Source of the DNA: Acidobacteriota bacterium
GTDB taxonomy: Bacteria; Acidobacteriota; Vicinamibacteria; Vicinamibacterales; Fen-181
Reading direction: 5' to 3'
Assembly (NCBI GenBank): GCA_021779795.1
Contig: JAJXZZ010000036.1
Location: 1-12,877 of the forward strand
DNA: 12,877 nt
Shown here: in pieces, positions 1-6,354 of the stretch
How the letters are laid out: each line of letters begins with the position of its first letter
Numbering within the stretch: the stretch's first letter is position 1
Position numbers and translations under genes: made by a program
Notes under the pieces: generated by a model
What the model was told of the DNA's origin: nothing
The model's input: the letters and a program-made list of their open reading frames with translations, nothing else
The model's database searches: none

Positions 1-915
1 CTGGCCGTAGACGCCTCGATGCCCGACGTCCGCCGCCGCCTCGAGGTCCTCACGTTCCGGCGCGAGCAGCACTCGCTGGAGGCGGCGCGCCGGGCGGCCG
101 CAGCGGGGCGCCTCGACGAGGCGGCCACGGCCTACGAGCGCGCGATCGAGCGCTCGCCCGATTCGGCGCTCCTCTACAGGGAGCTGGCGGCGGTCGAGCA
201 AAGGCAGGGGAGGACCGACGAGGCCGTCGCCCGCCTGCGCAAGGCGGTGTCGCTCGACCCGAACGACGCCAGGGCGCTGACCGAGCTCGGCGGACTGCTC
301 GAGGCTGGCGGGGACTACGGCGCGGCGGCCGAGGCGTATGCGAGGGCGGTGCGGATCGATCCCAGCCCCGAGACCCGCGCCCGCCTCGAGGCGGCGCGCG
401 CGGCGGGCGGCGCCTCGAAGCTGCCGCCGCAGTTCCAGGCGATCGCCCGGGCGCCCCGGATCACGCGCGGCGACCTGGCCGCGCTCATCGGGCTCCGGCT
501 CCGCCCGCTGCTCGAATCGGCGCCGGACCGGGCATCGGCCGTCGTGACGGACCTGAGGGGGCAGTGGGCGGCCCCGTACATCCTGGCGGTCGTCAGGGCC
601 GGCGTCATGGAGCCGTACCCGAATCACGCGTTCGTGCCGGGCGGCGAGGTGTCGCGCCTCGCCCTGGCGCGGGCGGCGAGCCGCGTGCTGGGCCTCGTCG
701 AGGCCCGGCATCCCGGGATCGCGCGCGAGTGGCGGGCCGCCAGGCCGCGCGTGGCCGACGTCCCGCCCGACCACCTCGGCTACCCGGCCGTCGCGCTCGT
801 CGTGGGCGCCGGCGTGATGTCGCTGGACGACCGCGGCGCGTTCGGGCCGGGGCGCGCCGTGAGCGGCGCGGAGGCGATGGACGTCGTCAGGCGGCTCGAG
901 GGGCTCTCGCGATGA
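1..915 (+). CDS. TPR-repeat protein with SLH-like C-terminal region (5' end outside window)
   Basis: The frame is open to the left edge. The residues before the first ATG (position 19) read LAVDAS, which looks like the end of a TPR helix, and no ribosome site precedes that ATG, so the gene probably starts upstream. Three TPR-like units follow at about 79-165, 166-267 and 268-366, with the A/G/Y/A/P pattern and endings such as SLDPND and RIDPS. After a linker with APRITRGDLAALIG (about 460-500), two SLH-like stretches follow: about 550-690 (DLRGQWAAPYI, VVRAGVMEPYPN) and 751-897 (DVPPDHLGYPAV, GAGVM, AFGPGRAVSG). TPRs mediate protein-protein contacts, and SLH modules usually bind cell-wall or envelope polymers, so an envelope-associated scaffold role is inferred. 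No signal peptide can be judged because the N-terminus is missing. The stop overlaps the pgsA start (ATGA), suggesting coupled translation. Specific function is unknown. Confidence 0.8.
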   Translation: MAVDASMPDVRRRLEVLTFRREQHSLEAARRAAAAGRLDEAATAYERAIERSPDSALLYRELAAVEQRQGRTDEAVARLRKAVSLDPNDARALTELGGLLEAGGDYGAAAEAYARAVRIDPSPETRARLEAARAAGGASKLPPQFQAIARAPRITRGDLAALIGLRLRPLLESAPDRASAVVTDLRGQWAAPYILAVVRAGVMEPYPNHAFVPGGEVSRLALARAASRVLGLVEARHPGIAREWRAARPRVADVPPDHLGYPAVALVVGAGVMSLDDRGAFGPGRAVSGAEAMDVVRRLEGLSR

Positions 916-1517
916 CCAAGTGGACCGTCGCCAACCAGCTCACCCTGCTGCGGATGCTGCTGATCCCGGCGTTCGTCATCCTCGTCGTCTACGGCCGTCC
1001 CGGGTGGGCGCTCGTCACGTTCGGCGTCGCCGGCATCACCGACGGCCTCGACGGCCTCATCGCGCGGCGGGCGGGGCAGAAGACGAGTCTCGGCGCGTGG
1101 CTCGACCCCATGGCCGACAAGCTGCTGCTCGTCACCACGTTCGTCGTGCTGACGGTGCCCGGCACGGACCTGGTCAACCGCTTTCCGTTCTGGCTCACGA
1201 TCCTCGTGATCACCCGCGACGTCGTCATCGTGACGACGGTGGCCATCGTCACCGCCGTGATGGGCGTCCGCACCTTCCGGCCGTCCATTTACGGCAAGGT
1301 CGCGACGGGGGTCTACCTGGTGACGTGCGTGGTGCTGATGTGGTTCAACTACCTCGGGCGCCGCTCGGTGCTCGTGGACATCGGCATCTGGTCGTCGCTC
1401 GCGATCACGCTCGTGTCGGGCTTCCACTACATCGCGCACGCGGCCCGGATCATCAACACCCCCTCCGGCGGCGGCGAGGCGGGCAGGAAACCCCTCCCGC
1501 CGGGACGCGCCGCGTAG
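912..1517 (+). CDS. pgsA: CDP-diacylglycerol--glycerol-3-phosphate 3-phosphatidyltransferase
   Basis: This integral membrane enzyme would make phosphatidylglycerophosphate from CDP-diacylglycerol and glycerol-3-phosphate, the committed step to phosphatidylglycerol. The 201-residue product carries the complete CDP-alcohol phosphatidyltransferase signature D-x2-DG-x2-AR-x8-G-x3-D-x3-D, at D44, D47, G48, A51, R52, G61, D65 and D69. Hydrophobic segments lie at roughly residues 11-28, 71-88, 93-116, 130-146 and 155-172, the usual number and length for the family. The ATG at 912 overlaps the upstream stop as ATGA and has a GAGGGG ribosome site 8 bases upstream inside the previous gene. The signature is shared by cardiolipin synthase and other CDP-alcohol transferases. 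PgsA is preferred because of length, the N-terminal NQLTLLRMLLIP pattern typical of PgsA, and the ordinary position of the motif. The gene ends 14 bases from the convergent UXS gene, with no visible terminator. Confidence 0.9.
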   Translation: MTKWTVANQLTLLRMLLIPAFVILVVYGRPGWALVTFGVAGITDGLDGLIARRAGQKTSLGAWLDPMADKLLLVTTFVVLTVPGTDLVNRFPFWLTILVITRDVVIVTTVAIVTAVMGVRTFRPSIYGKVATGVYLVTCVVLMWFNYLGRRSVLVDIGIWSSLAITLVSGFHYIAHAARIINTPSGGGEAGRKPLPPGRAA

Positions 1518-1531
1518 CGGACCCGGCCGAG

Positions 1532-2473
1532 TCAGGCCCCGAGCTTCTTCCGGAAGTAGGCGATCGTCTGCTCGAGCCCCTGCTCGAGGTCCACCTTCGG
1601 CTCCCACCCGAGCAGCGTGCGCGCCTTCCCGATGTCGGGCTGCCGGACCCGCGGGTCGTCCACCGGCAGCGGGCGGTAGACGATCCGGCTCTTCGACCCG
1701 GTCTGCCGGATGATCGCGCGCGCGATCTCCTCGACCGTCATCTCGCGCGGGTTGCCGATGTTGACCGGCTCGTTGACCGTGGAGGTCAGCAGCCGGATCA
1801 CGCCGTCCACCAGGTCGGTGATGTAGGTGAAGCTGCGCGTCTGCCGCCCGTCGCCGAAGAGGGTGACGTCCTCCCCCCGGAGCGCCTGCGGGATGAACGT
1901 GGGCACGGCGCGCCCGTCGTTCACGCGCATCCGCGGCCCGTAGGTGTTGAAGATGCGGACGATCTTCGCGTCGAGGCCGTGGTAGCGGTGGTAGGCCATC
2001 GTCATCGCCTCGGCGAACCGCTTGGCCTCGTCGTACACGCCCCGCGGGCCGACCGGGTTCACGTTCCCCCAGTAGGTTTCCCGCTGCGGGTGCTCGAGCG
2101 GATCGCCGTACACCTCGGAGGTCGAGGCCAGGACGAAGCGGGCGCCCTTGGCCTTGGCCAGGCCCAGCGCCTTGTGCGTCCCGAGCGCCCCGACCTTCAG
2201 CGTCGGGATGGGCCACTGCAGGTAGTCGAGCGGGCTCGCCGGGCTCGCCCAGTGCAGCACGGCGTCCACCGGGCCGTCGATGTAGATGTAGTTGGTGACG
2301 TCGTGCTTGATGAACACGAAGTCCCGGTTCACCAGGTGCGAGACGTTCGCGATGTCGCCCGTCAGCAGGTTGTCGATGCCGATGACGGCGTAGCCGAGAT
2401 CCAGCAGCGCTTCGGCGAGGTGCGAGCCGATGAACCCGGCGGCCCCGGTGATGACGACGCGTGGCGTGCTCAT
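1532..2473 (-). CDS. UDP-glucuronate decarboxylase (UDP-xylose synthase family), NAD-dependent SDR
   Basis: The 313-residue protein is an extended short-chain dehydrogenase that would convert UDP-glucuronate to UDP-xylose in the cytoplasm with bound NAD+. It shows the N-terminal Rossmann motif GAAGFIGSH (residues 10-18), the DN pair at 34-35, the STSEVYGDP segment (T118, E120), and the catalytic pair Y147-x3-K151 in GPRGVYDEAKR. It also has NTYGPRM and the substrate-binding FGDGRQTRSFTYITDL stretch (about 206-221), which together are typical of UXS. The start chosen is the ATG at 2473, because it places the Rossmann strand directly at the N-terminus as in the family. A GTG at 2536 would add 21 unconserved residues. 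The ribosome site is weak. It lies downstream of the GT4 gene on the same strand, with a 181-base gap holding a possible pseudogene. Its substrate would come from a UDP-glucose dehydrogenase, and the nearby homologue has an altered active site. A dTDP-glucose dehydratase or other epimerase is less likely. Confidence 0.87.
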   Translation of the reverse strand: MSTPRVVITGAAGFIGSHLAEALLDLGYAVIGIDNLLTGDIANVSHLVNRDFVFIKHDVTNYIYIDGPVDAVLHWASPASPLDYLQWPIPTLKVGALGTHKALGLAKAKGARFVLASTSEVYGDPLEHPQRETYWGNVNPVGPRGVYDEAKRFAEAMTMAYHRYHGLDAKIVRIFNTYGPRMRVNDGRAVPTFIPQALRGEDVTLFGDGRQTRSFTYITDLVDGVIRLLTSTVNEPVNIGNPREMTVEEIARAIIRQTGSKSRIVYRPLPVDDPRVRQPDIGKARTLLGWEPKVDLEQGLEQTIAYFRKKLGA

Positions 2474-2493
2474 GGGGGAAGGTGTCCTGGCGG

Positions 2494-2634
2494 TCAATCC
2501 GCCTGCTCGACGAGGCGCCTCGCGACGGCGAGCCACATGGTCTCGAGGTCGGGGCGCAGCGGCCAGTTGCCGACGTCACGGAGATCGTACTCGATTCCGG
2601 CCTCGAGCGGGGTGTTTCCGCGCCAGCTGTCCAC
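2494..2634 (-). pseudogene. Possible C-terminal remnant of a polyprenyl-phosphate sugar phosphotransferase (WcaJ/PglC-like)
   Basis: The minus-strand frame ending in TGA at 2494-2496 is open through the gap between the GT4 gene and UXS. From about 2634 (a GTG) it encodes a peptide containing YDLRDVGNWPLRPDL, followed by MWLAVARRLV, then stops. This resembles the extreme C-terminus of bacterial sugar transferases that load the first sugar on undecaprenyl phosphate. Those typically read D[LV]-x2-[IV]-x-NW-x-L-x2-DL-x-[IL]L and end 15 to 25 residues later. The catalytic core, membrane segment and N-terminus are missing, and the same frame further upstream lies under the intact GT4 gene, so this cannot be a complete enzyme. 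The likeliest reading is a leftover after deletion in an exopolysaccharide locus. Alternatives are a real small peptide or chance similarity in a short stretch. The comparison is from memory of the family pattern. Confidence 0.4.
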
Positions 2635-2654
2635 CCGCGGCCGGCCGGCGCCCC

Positions 2655-3782
2655 TCAGAGCGGCTCGGCCTGCTCCATGACCTCGGTGTAGGCGGCGTGA
2701 ATCTGCTGCACCGAGCTCGCCCACGAGAACTCGCGCGCCCTCGCGATGCCGCGCTCCCGCAGCGTCGCGCGGAGGTCGTCGTCGACGAGCGCGCGGTGGA
2801 TCCCCTCGGCGATGGAGGCGGAGCTGTACGGATCGACGAGCACCGCCGCGTCCCCGACCACTTCGGGCAGCGACGAGGTGTTGGACGTCACGACCGGCGT
2901 CCCGACCGACATCGCCTCGAGCGGCGGCAGGCCGAACCCCTCGTAGAGCGACGGGAACACGAACACCCGCGCCAGCCGGTAGAGCACGGACAGCGTGTCG
3001 AGCGCCACGAACCCCAGGAACCGCACGTGCTTGTGGAGCTTGAACTCGTGCACCGCCCGCCTGAGCCCCTGGTACTTCGAGATCTCGTCGCCGATGATCA
3101 CCAGCTTCAGCGCGTCCATCCCGGGCTGCCGGCGCACCTCGTGGAACGCCTCGATGAGCCGCTCGAGGTTCTTGTGCGGCTTGATGGTCCCGACGTAGAG
3201 CGCGAACGGGTCGTTGAGCTGGTACCGCCCCTGCACGCGGTCGATGTCCTCAAGCGAGGGAGGCGCCGCCAGCCGTTCGTCGATCGCGTTGTAGACGACG
3301 GTCACCTTGTCGGCCGGGATGCGGAAGCGCCGGAGGATGTCCTGCTTCGACGTCTCCGACACGGTCAGGACCCGGTTCGCCCGCTGCACCGCCAGCCACA
3401 TCTGGACGTGCGCGTAGGTGTGGGCGAGCCGTCCCGGGAAGTACTGCGGGAACATCAGGTGGATGCAGTCGTGAACGGTCACGACGGACCGGCAGTGGAT
3501 GAGCGGCGGCAGGACGTAGTGCGGCGAGTGGTACAGATCGACGTGCTCGCGCTGCAGCGCCAGCGGGATCCGGAACTGCTCGGCCACCGAGTGGGAGCCG
3601 GCCGGCTCCGGGACGGTGCGGAAGTTCGGTCCGGGCAGCGCAATGCGCCCCCGGTCCTGCGGCCGGCTGAGCAGCACGTACTCCGTCTCGCGGTCGATCC
3701 GGCCAAGATGATCGACCAGGTTCCGGACGTAGGTGCCGATGCCGAAATCCTGGTACTTCCGGATGTCGATGGCGATCCGCAC
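2655..3782 (-). CDS. Glycosyltransferase family 4 (GT-B, mannosyltransferase-like)
   Basis: The 375-residue retaining glycosyltransferase would transfer a sugar from a nucleotide-sugar donor to a glycan or lipid-linked acceptor at the cytoplasmic face. The N-terminal domain has the loop FGIGTYVRNL (residues 13-22) seen in GT4 enzymes, an acceptor-side segment HSPHYVLPP (85-93) and VTVHDCIHL (101-109). The C-terminal domain starts near YVGTIKPHKNLERL (196-209), with the conserved K in KPHKN. It contains the E-x7-E motif at E281 and E289 (YEGFGLPPLEAM), followed by GTPVVTSNTSSLPEVVGDAA, all diagnostic. The start is the GTG at 3782, since a stop codon lies two codons upstream in frame; no strong ribosome site is visible. 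It is the first gene of the minus-strand polysaccharide module and is divergent from ugd. Donor and acceptor cannot be read from sequence. Length is normal for the family. Confidence 0.9.
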   Translation of the reverse strand: MRIAIDIRKYQDFGIGTYVRNLVDHLGRIDRETEYVLLSRPQDRGRIALPGPNFRTVPEPAGSHSVAEQFRIPLALQREHVDLYHSPHYVLPPLIHCRSVVTVHDCIHLMFPQYFPGRLAHTYAHVQMWLAVQRANRVLTVSETSKQDILRRFRIPADKVTVVYNAIDERLAAPPSLEDIDRVQGRYQLNDPFALYVGTIKPHKNLERLIEAFHEVRRQPGMDALKLVIIGDEISKYQGLRRAVHEFKLHKHVRFLGFVALDTLSVLYRLARVFVFPSLYEGFGLPPLEAMSVGTPVVTSNTSSLPEVVGDAAVLVDPYSSASIAEGIHRALVDDDLRATLRERGIARAREFSWASSVQQIHAAYTEVMEQAEPL

Positions 3783-3978
3783 GGCTCATGATAACGGAAG
3801 TCGGCCCCGTCCCGGGCCTCGGGCCGCCGCCCTCGCGCGCGGAGGAACCGCCGCGCCCACGGCAGCCAGGCCGGGTGGTGCGTGGCGGGGAACGCCGTCT
3901 GGTTCTGGGGATTCTTGGCGCCGGCGGACGCGCCGAGAGCGAACTCGCGCAAGCGGTAAGTGCTTGCCCTTCAGTATC

Positions 3979-4007
3979 TTGACAGCCCTCAACGGTTGTG
4001 TTAACGT
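3979..4007 (+). promoter_or_regulatory. Predicted sigma70-type promoter for ugd-galE-GT2-msbA
   Basis: A perfect -35 hexamer TTGACA lies at 3979-3984. A 17-base spacer follows, then a -10-like TAACGT at 4002-4007, preceded by TG at 3999-4000, an extended -10 arrangement. The -10 keeps the important T, A and final T. It sits in the only AT-richer patch nearby, and transcription would begin near 4013-4016, leaving a leader of about 48 bases to the ugd ATG at 4062. It fits the sole upstream gap of the rightward operon. Prediction by eye only. Confidence 0.55.
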
Positions 4008-4046
4008 CGCGCTCTTTGGGGCCGGGCGTCGGGCCGCCCAGGGGGC

Positions 4047-4053
4047 GGGGAGG
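4047..4053 (+). promoter_or_regulatory. Strong ribosome binding site of ugd
   Basis: GGGGAGG ends 8 bases before the ATG at 4062. It fixes the start of the dehydrogenase gene and is the best Shine-Dalgarno match in the operon, as expected for the first gene of a transcript. Confidence 0.6.
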
Positions 4054-4061
4054 CGATCCGC

Positions 4062-5357
4062 ATGAAGATCGCGGTCATTGGCACGGGCCATGTCGGGCTG
4101 GTGGCCGCGGCGTGCTTCGCCGAGAACGGCAACGACGTCGTCTGCGTGGAGAGCGACCTGGCCAGCCTCAGGCTGCTCAGGCGCGGGAAGATCCCGATCT
4201 TCGAGCCGGGCCTCGCGGAACTGGTCGCCCGCAACCGCGCCGAACGACGCCTCGCCTTCACGAGCCAGGTGGCCAGCGCCGTCCGCGCCTCGACCGTCGT
4301 GTTCATCGCCGTCGGCACGCCCCAGGGGGAGGACGGATCCGCGGACGTCGAGCACGTGCTCGAGGCGGGCCGCGAGGTCGCCCGCGCGATGAACGGCTAC
4401 AAGGTCATCGTCGAGAAGAGCACCGTGCCGGTCGGCACCGCCGAACGGCTGCGCGAGATCGTCCGACGCGAGACGACCCACCCCTTCAGCGTGGTCAGCA
4501 ACCCCGAGTTCCTGAAGCAGGGCGCCGCGGTCGAGGACTTCCTGAAGCCCGACCGCGTGGTCGTCGGCGCCGAGGATCCCCGCGCGACGCAGCTGATGGT
4601 GGACCTCTACTCGCCCTTCACCCGGACGGGGGCGCCGATTCTGGTGATGGACTGCGCCAGCGCGGAGATGAGCAAGTTCGCCGCCAGCGCGATGCTGGCC
4701 AGCCGGATCTCCCTCATGAACGAGGTGTCGCGCCTGTGCGAGCTGGCGGGCGCCGACGTCGAGCAGGTGCGGCGGGCCGTCGGGTCGGACCGGCGGATCG
4801 GCCCCGCGTGTCTCTTCCCGGGCGCCGGGTTCGGGGGCAGCGGCTTCGCGAAGGACGTGAAGGCGGCCGTGCGGTTCGCGGCCGGGAAGGGGTGCCGCTT
4901 CGAGACGCTCGAGGCGGCCGAGCGGGTCAACGAGCGGCAGAAGACGCGGCTGGTGGACAAGATGACCGCCCACTTCGGATCGCTCGAGGGCCGCACGATC
5001 GCCGTGTGGGGCCTGGCGTTCAAGCCGCGGACCGACGACCTGCGGGAGGCGCCGGCCGTCGCGATCGTCGAACGGCTGCTCGGATCGGGCGCGGTCGTCC
5101 GCGCGTACGACCCCCAGGCGGTGAAGGCGGCGGCGGGGATGTTCGGCAAGCGGGTCGCGCTGGTCACTCGCAGCTACGACGCGCTCGTCGGCGCCGACGC
5201 GCTCGCGCTGGTGACCGAGTGGAACGAGTTCCGCGAGCCCGACTTCGCGAAAATGCGCCAGCTGATGCGCGCGCCGGTCGTGTTCGACGGCCGCAACATC
5301 TACAACCGGGAGCGGATGAAGGCGGATGGCTTCACCTACTACGCGATCGGGCGGTGA
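4062..5357 (+). CDS. ugd: UDP-glucose 6-dehydrogenase homologue lacking the catalytic cysteine
   Basis: By family this NAD-dependent enzyme oxidises UDP-glucose twice to UDP-glucuronate. The 431-residue protein is full length: Rossmann motif GTGHVGLV (residues 7-14), VGTP (84-87), EKSTVPVGT (118-126), NPEFL (147-151), conserved lysine K205, the GSDRRIG segment (241-247), and the C-terminal AFKPRTDDLREAP (319-331) and EWNEF (386-390) motifs. The active-site loop, normally GYGGSCFPKD, reads GFGGSGFAKD here. The nucleophilic cysteine is therefore Gly261 (codon GGC, 4842-4844) and the following proline is Ala263, while the aspartate D265 remains. The glutamate normally in LKEG is Gln153, and the asparagine four residues after the lysine is Ser209. 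Full dehydrogenase activity is thus doubtful. It could be a degenerate or repurposed paralogue. It is the first gene of the rightward operon and overlaps galE. The gene symbol reflects family, not proven activity. Confidence 0.88.
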   Translation: MKIAVIGTGHVGLVAAACFAENGNDVVCVESDLASLRLLRRGKIPIFEPGLAELVARNRAERRLAFTSQVASAVRASTVVFIAVGTPQGEDGSADVEHVLEAGREVARAMNGYKVIVEKSTVPVGTAERLREIVRRETTHPFSVVSNPEFLKQGAAVEDFLKPDRVVVGAEDPRATQLMVDLYSPFTRTGAPILVMDCASAEMSKFAASAMLASRISLMNEVSRLCELAGADVEQVRRAVGSDRRIGPACLFPGAGFGGSGFAKDVKAAVRFAAGKGCRFETLEAAERVNERQKTRLVDKMTAHFGSLEGRTIAVWGLAFKPRTDDLREAPAVAIVERLLGSGAVVRAYDPQAVKAAAGMFGKRVALVTRSYDALVGADALALVTEWNEFREPDFAKMRQLMRAPVVFDGRNIYNRERMKADGFTYYAIGR

Positions 5358-6354
5358 CGCCGGGGCGGTGCTGGTCACCGGCGGCGCGGGCTACATCGGC
5401 AGCCACGCCGCCAGGGCCCTGGCCGATGCCGGGCGCCGGGTGGTGATCTACGACAACCTGTCGCAGGGGCATCGCGCGGCCGCGCTCGGCGCGGACCTGG
5501 TCGTCGGCGACACGCACGACGTCGGCCTGCTGAGGTCGGTCATCGAGAGCCGGGGCGTGACCGCCGTCATGCATTTCGCCGCGTGGGCGGCGGTCGGCGA
5601 GTCGGTGCGGGACCCGGCCGGCTACTACGCGAACAACGTCGCCGGGACGCTGTCGGTCCTGCGGGCGATGGCTGAGCGGCAGGTCCCGACGTTCATCTTC
5701 TCGTCCACGTGCGCCGTGTTCGGCGAGCCGGTCGAGACGCCGATGGGCGAGACCCACCCGGCGCGCCCGGTCAACGCCTACGGCGAGACGAAACTGGCCG
5801 TCGAGCGTGCGCTGCCGCACTACGAGCGGGCCTACGGCCTCCGCTCGATCTGCCTGCGCTACTTCAACGCGGCGGGGGCCGACCCCGAGGGCCGCCTCGG
5901 GGAGGACCATCGGCCCGAGCGCCACCTCATCCCGCTCGCCCTGGACGCGGTCCGCGGCGGCGCGCCGCTCGAGATCTACGGCGACGACTACCCGACGCCG
6001 GACGGCACGTGCCTGCGCGACTACATCCACGTGTCCGACCTCGCCGCCGCCCACCTGCTGGCGCTCCGGCGCCTCGAGGCCGACCCGCGATCGGCGGTCT
6101 ACAATCTCGGCATCGGCCGCCCGTTCTCGGTGCGCGAGGTGCTCGAGTCGGTCCGCCGCGTCACCGGGCGCGCCGTCCCGCACTCGGTGGCCGGGCGCCG
6201 CGACGGGGATCCGTCCGTGCTGTTCGCGGCCAACGCCCGCATCCGCGAAGAGCTGGGCTGGGTCCCGAGGTTCGTCGACCTGGACGACATCGTGGCCACG
6301 GCGTGGCGCTGGCTGCAGGCCCACCCGGGCAAGTACGGCGAGGAGGCGGTATGA
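5326..6354 (+). CDS. galE: UDP-glucose 4-epimerase
   Basis: This cytoplasmic NAD-dependent SDR would interconvert UDP-glucose and UDP-galactose. The 342-residue product has the Rossmann motif TGGAGYIGSH (residues 18-27), the DN at 43-44 followed by L-S-x-GHR, and HFAAWAAVGESV (83-94). It also has the SSTCAVFGEP catalytic serine/threonine segment (126-135), Y152-x3-K156, LRYFNAAGADPEGRLGE (177-193), and the GDDYPTPDGTCLRDYIHVSDL stretch characteristic of GalE. The ATG at 5326 lies inside ugd and overlaps it by 32 bases. A GTG at 5368 would remove 14 residues but start within the first beta strand, so 5326 is favoured, with some doubt. The stop overlaps the next gene as ATGA. In this operon it probably supplies UDP-galactose for the adjacent glycosyltransferases. 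All key residues are present, unlike in the preceding dehydrogenase. Confidence 0.92.
   Translation: MASPTTRSGGDAGAVLVTGGAGYIGSHAARALADAGRRVVIYDNLSQGHRAAALGADLVVGDTHDVGLLRSVIESRGVTAVMHFAAWAAVGESVRDPAGYYANNVAGTLSVLRAMAERQVPTFIFSSTCAVFGEPVETPMGETHPARPVNAYGETKLAVERALPHYERAYGLRSICLRYFNAAGADPEGRLGEDHRPERHLIPLALDAVRGGAPLEIYGDDYPTPDGTCLRDYIHVSDLAAAHLLALRRLEADPRSAVYNLGIGRPFSVREVLESVRRVTGRAVPHSVAGRRDGDPSVLFAANARIREELGWVPRFVDLDDIVATAWRWLQAHPGKYGEEAV

Larger units (their letters stand above)
3783..4061. other. Divergent intergenic region between GT4 (-) and ugd (+)
   Basis: This 279-base stretch is the longest non-coding piece of the window. Its left two thirds (3783-3950) are as GC-rich as the genes and hold no convincing coding frame on either strand. 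A minus-strand open frame there gives no recognisable protein. The part at about 3955-4015 is visibly richer in A and T and contains the rightward promoter described separately. No clear leftward promoter for the GT4 gene, no riboswitch and no terminator hairpin with a T-run was found. The GT4 transcript must nevertheless start in or near this region, because the adjacent genes are divergent. Confidence 0.6.

Noticed and set aside
2474..2536. An upstream GTG start for UXS at 2536
   Set aside because: The extra 21 residues are Arg/Ala-rich and precede the Rossmann strand, which normally begins the protein, so the ATG at 2473 is preferred.
780..2579. A 599-residue minus-strand open frame across pgsA and UXS
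   Set aside because: It is a shadow frame of GC-rich coding DNA. It is rich in Arg, Asp, Gly, His and Pro, has no domain, and runs over pgsA antisense and UXS out of frame, both of which have clear family motifs.
3479..3952. A minus-strand frame entering the intergenic region upstream of the GT4 gene
   Set aside because: It overlaps the GT4 gene in another frame, gives no recognisable protein and lacks a good start context.
4801..4860. A frameshift or sequencing artefact as the cause of the missing cysteine in ugd
   Set aside because: The frame is intact on both sides of the loop and other nearby active-site positions are also changed, so a single miscall does not explain the pattern. A miscall at 4842 alone cannot be excluded from sequence.
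3786..5378. A 530-residue minus-strand open frame opposite ugd
   Set aside because: Composition is typical of antisense GC-rich shadow frames, there are no motifs, and the plus strand holds an unmistakable dehydrogenase.
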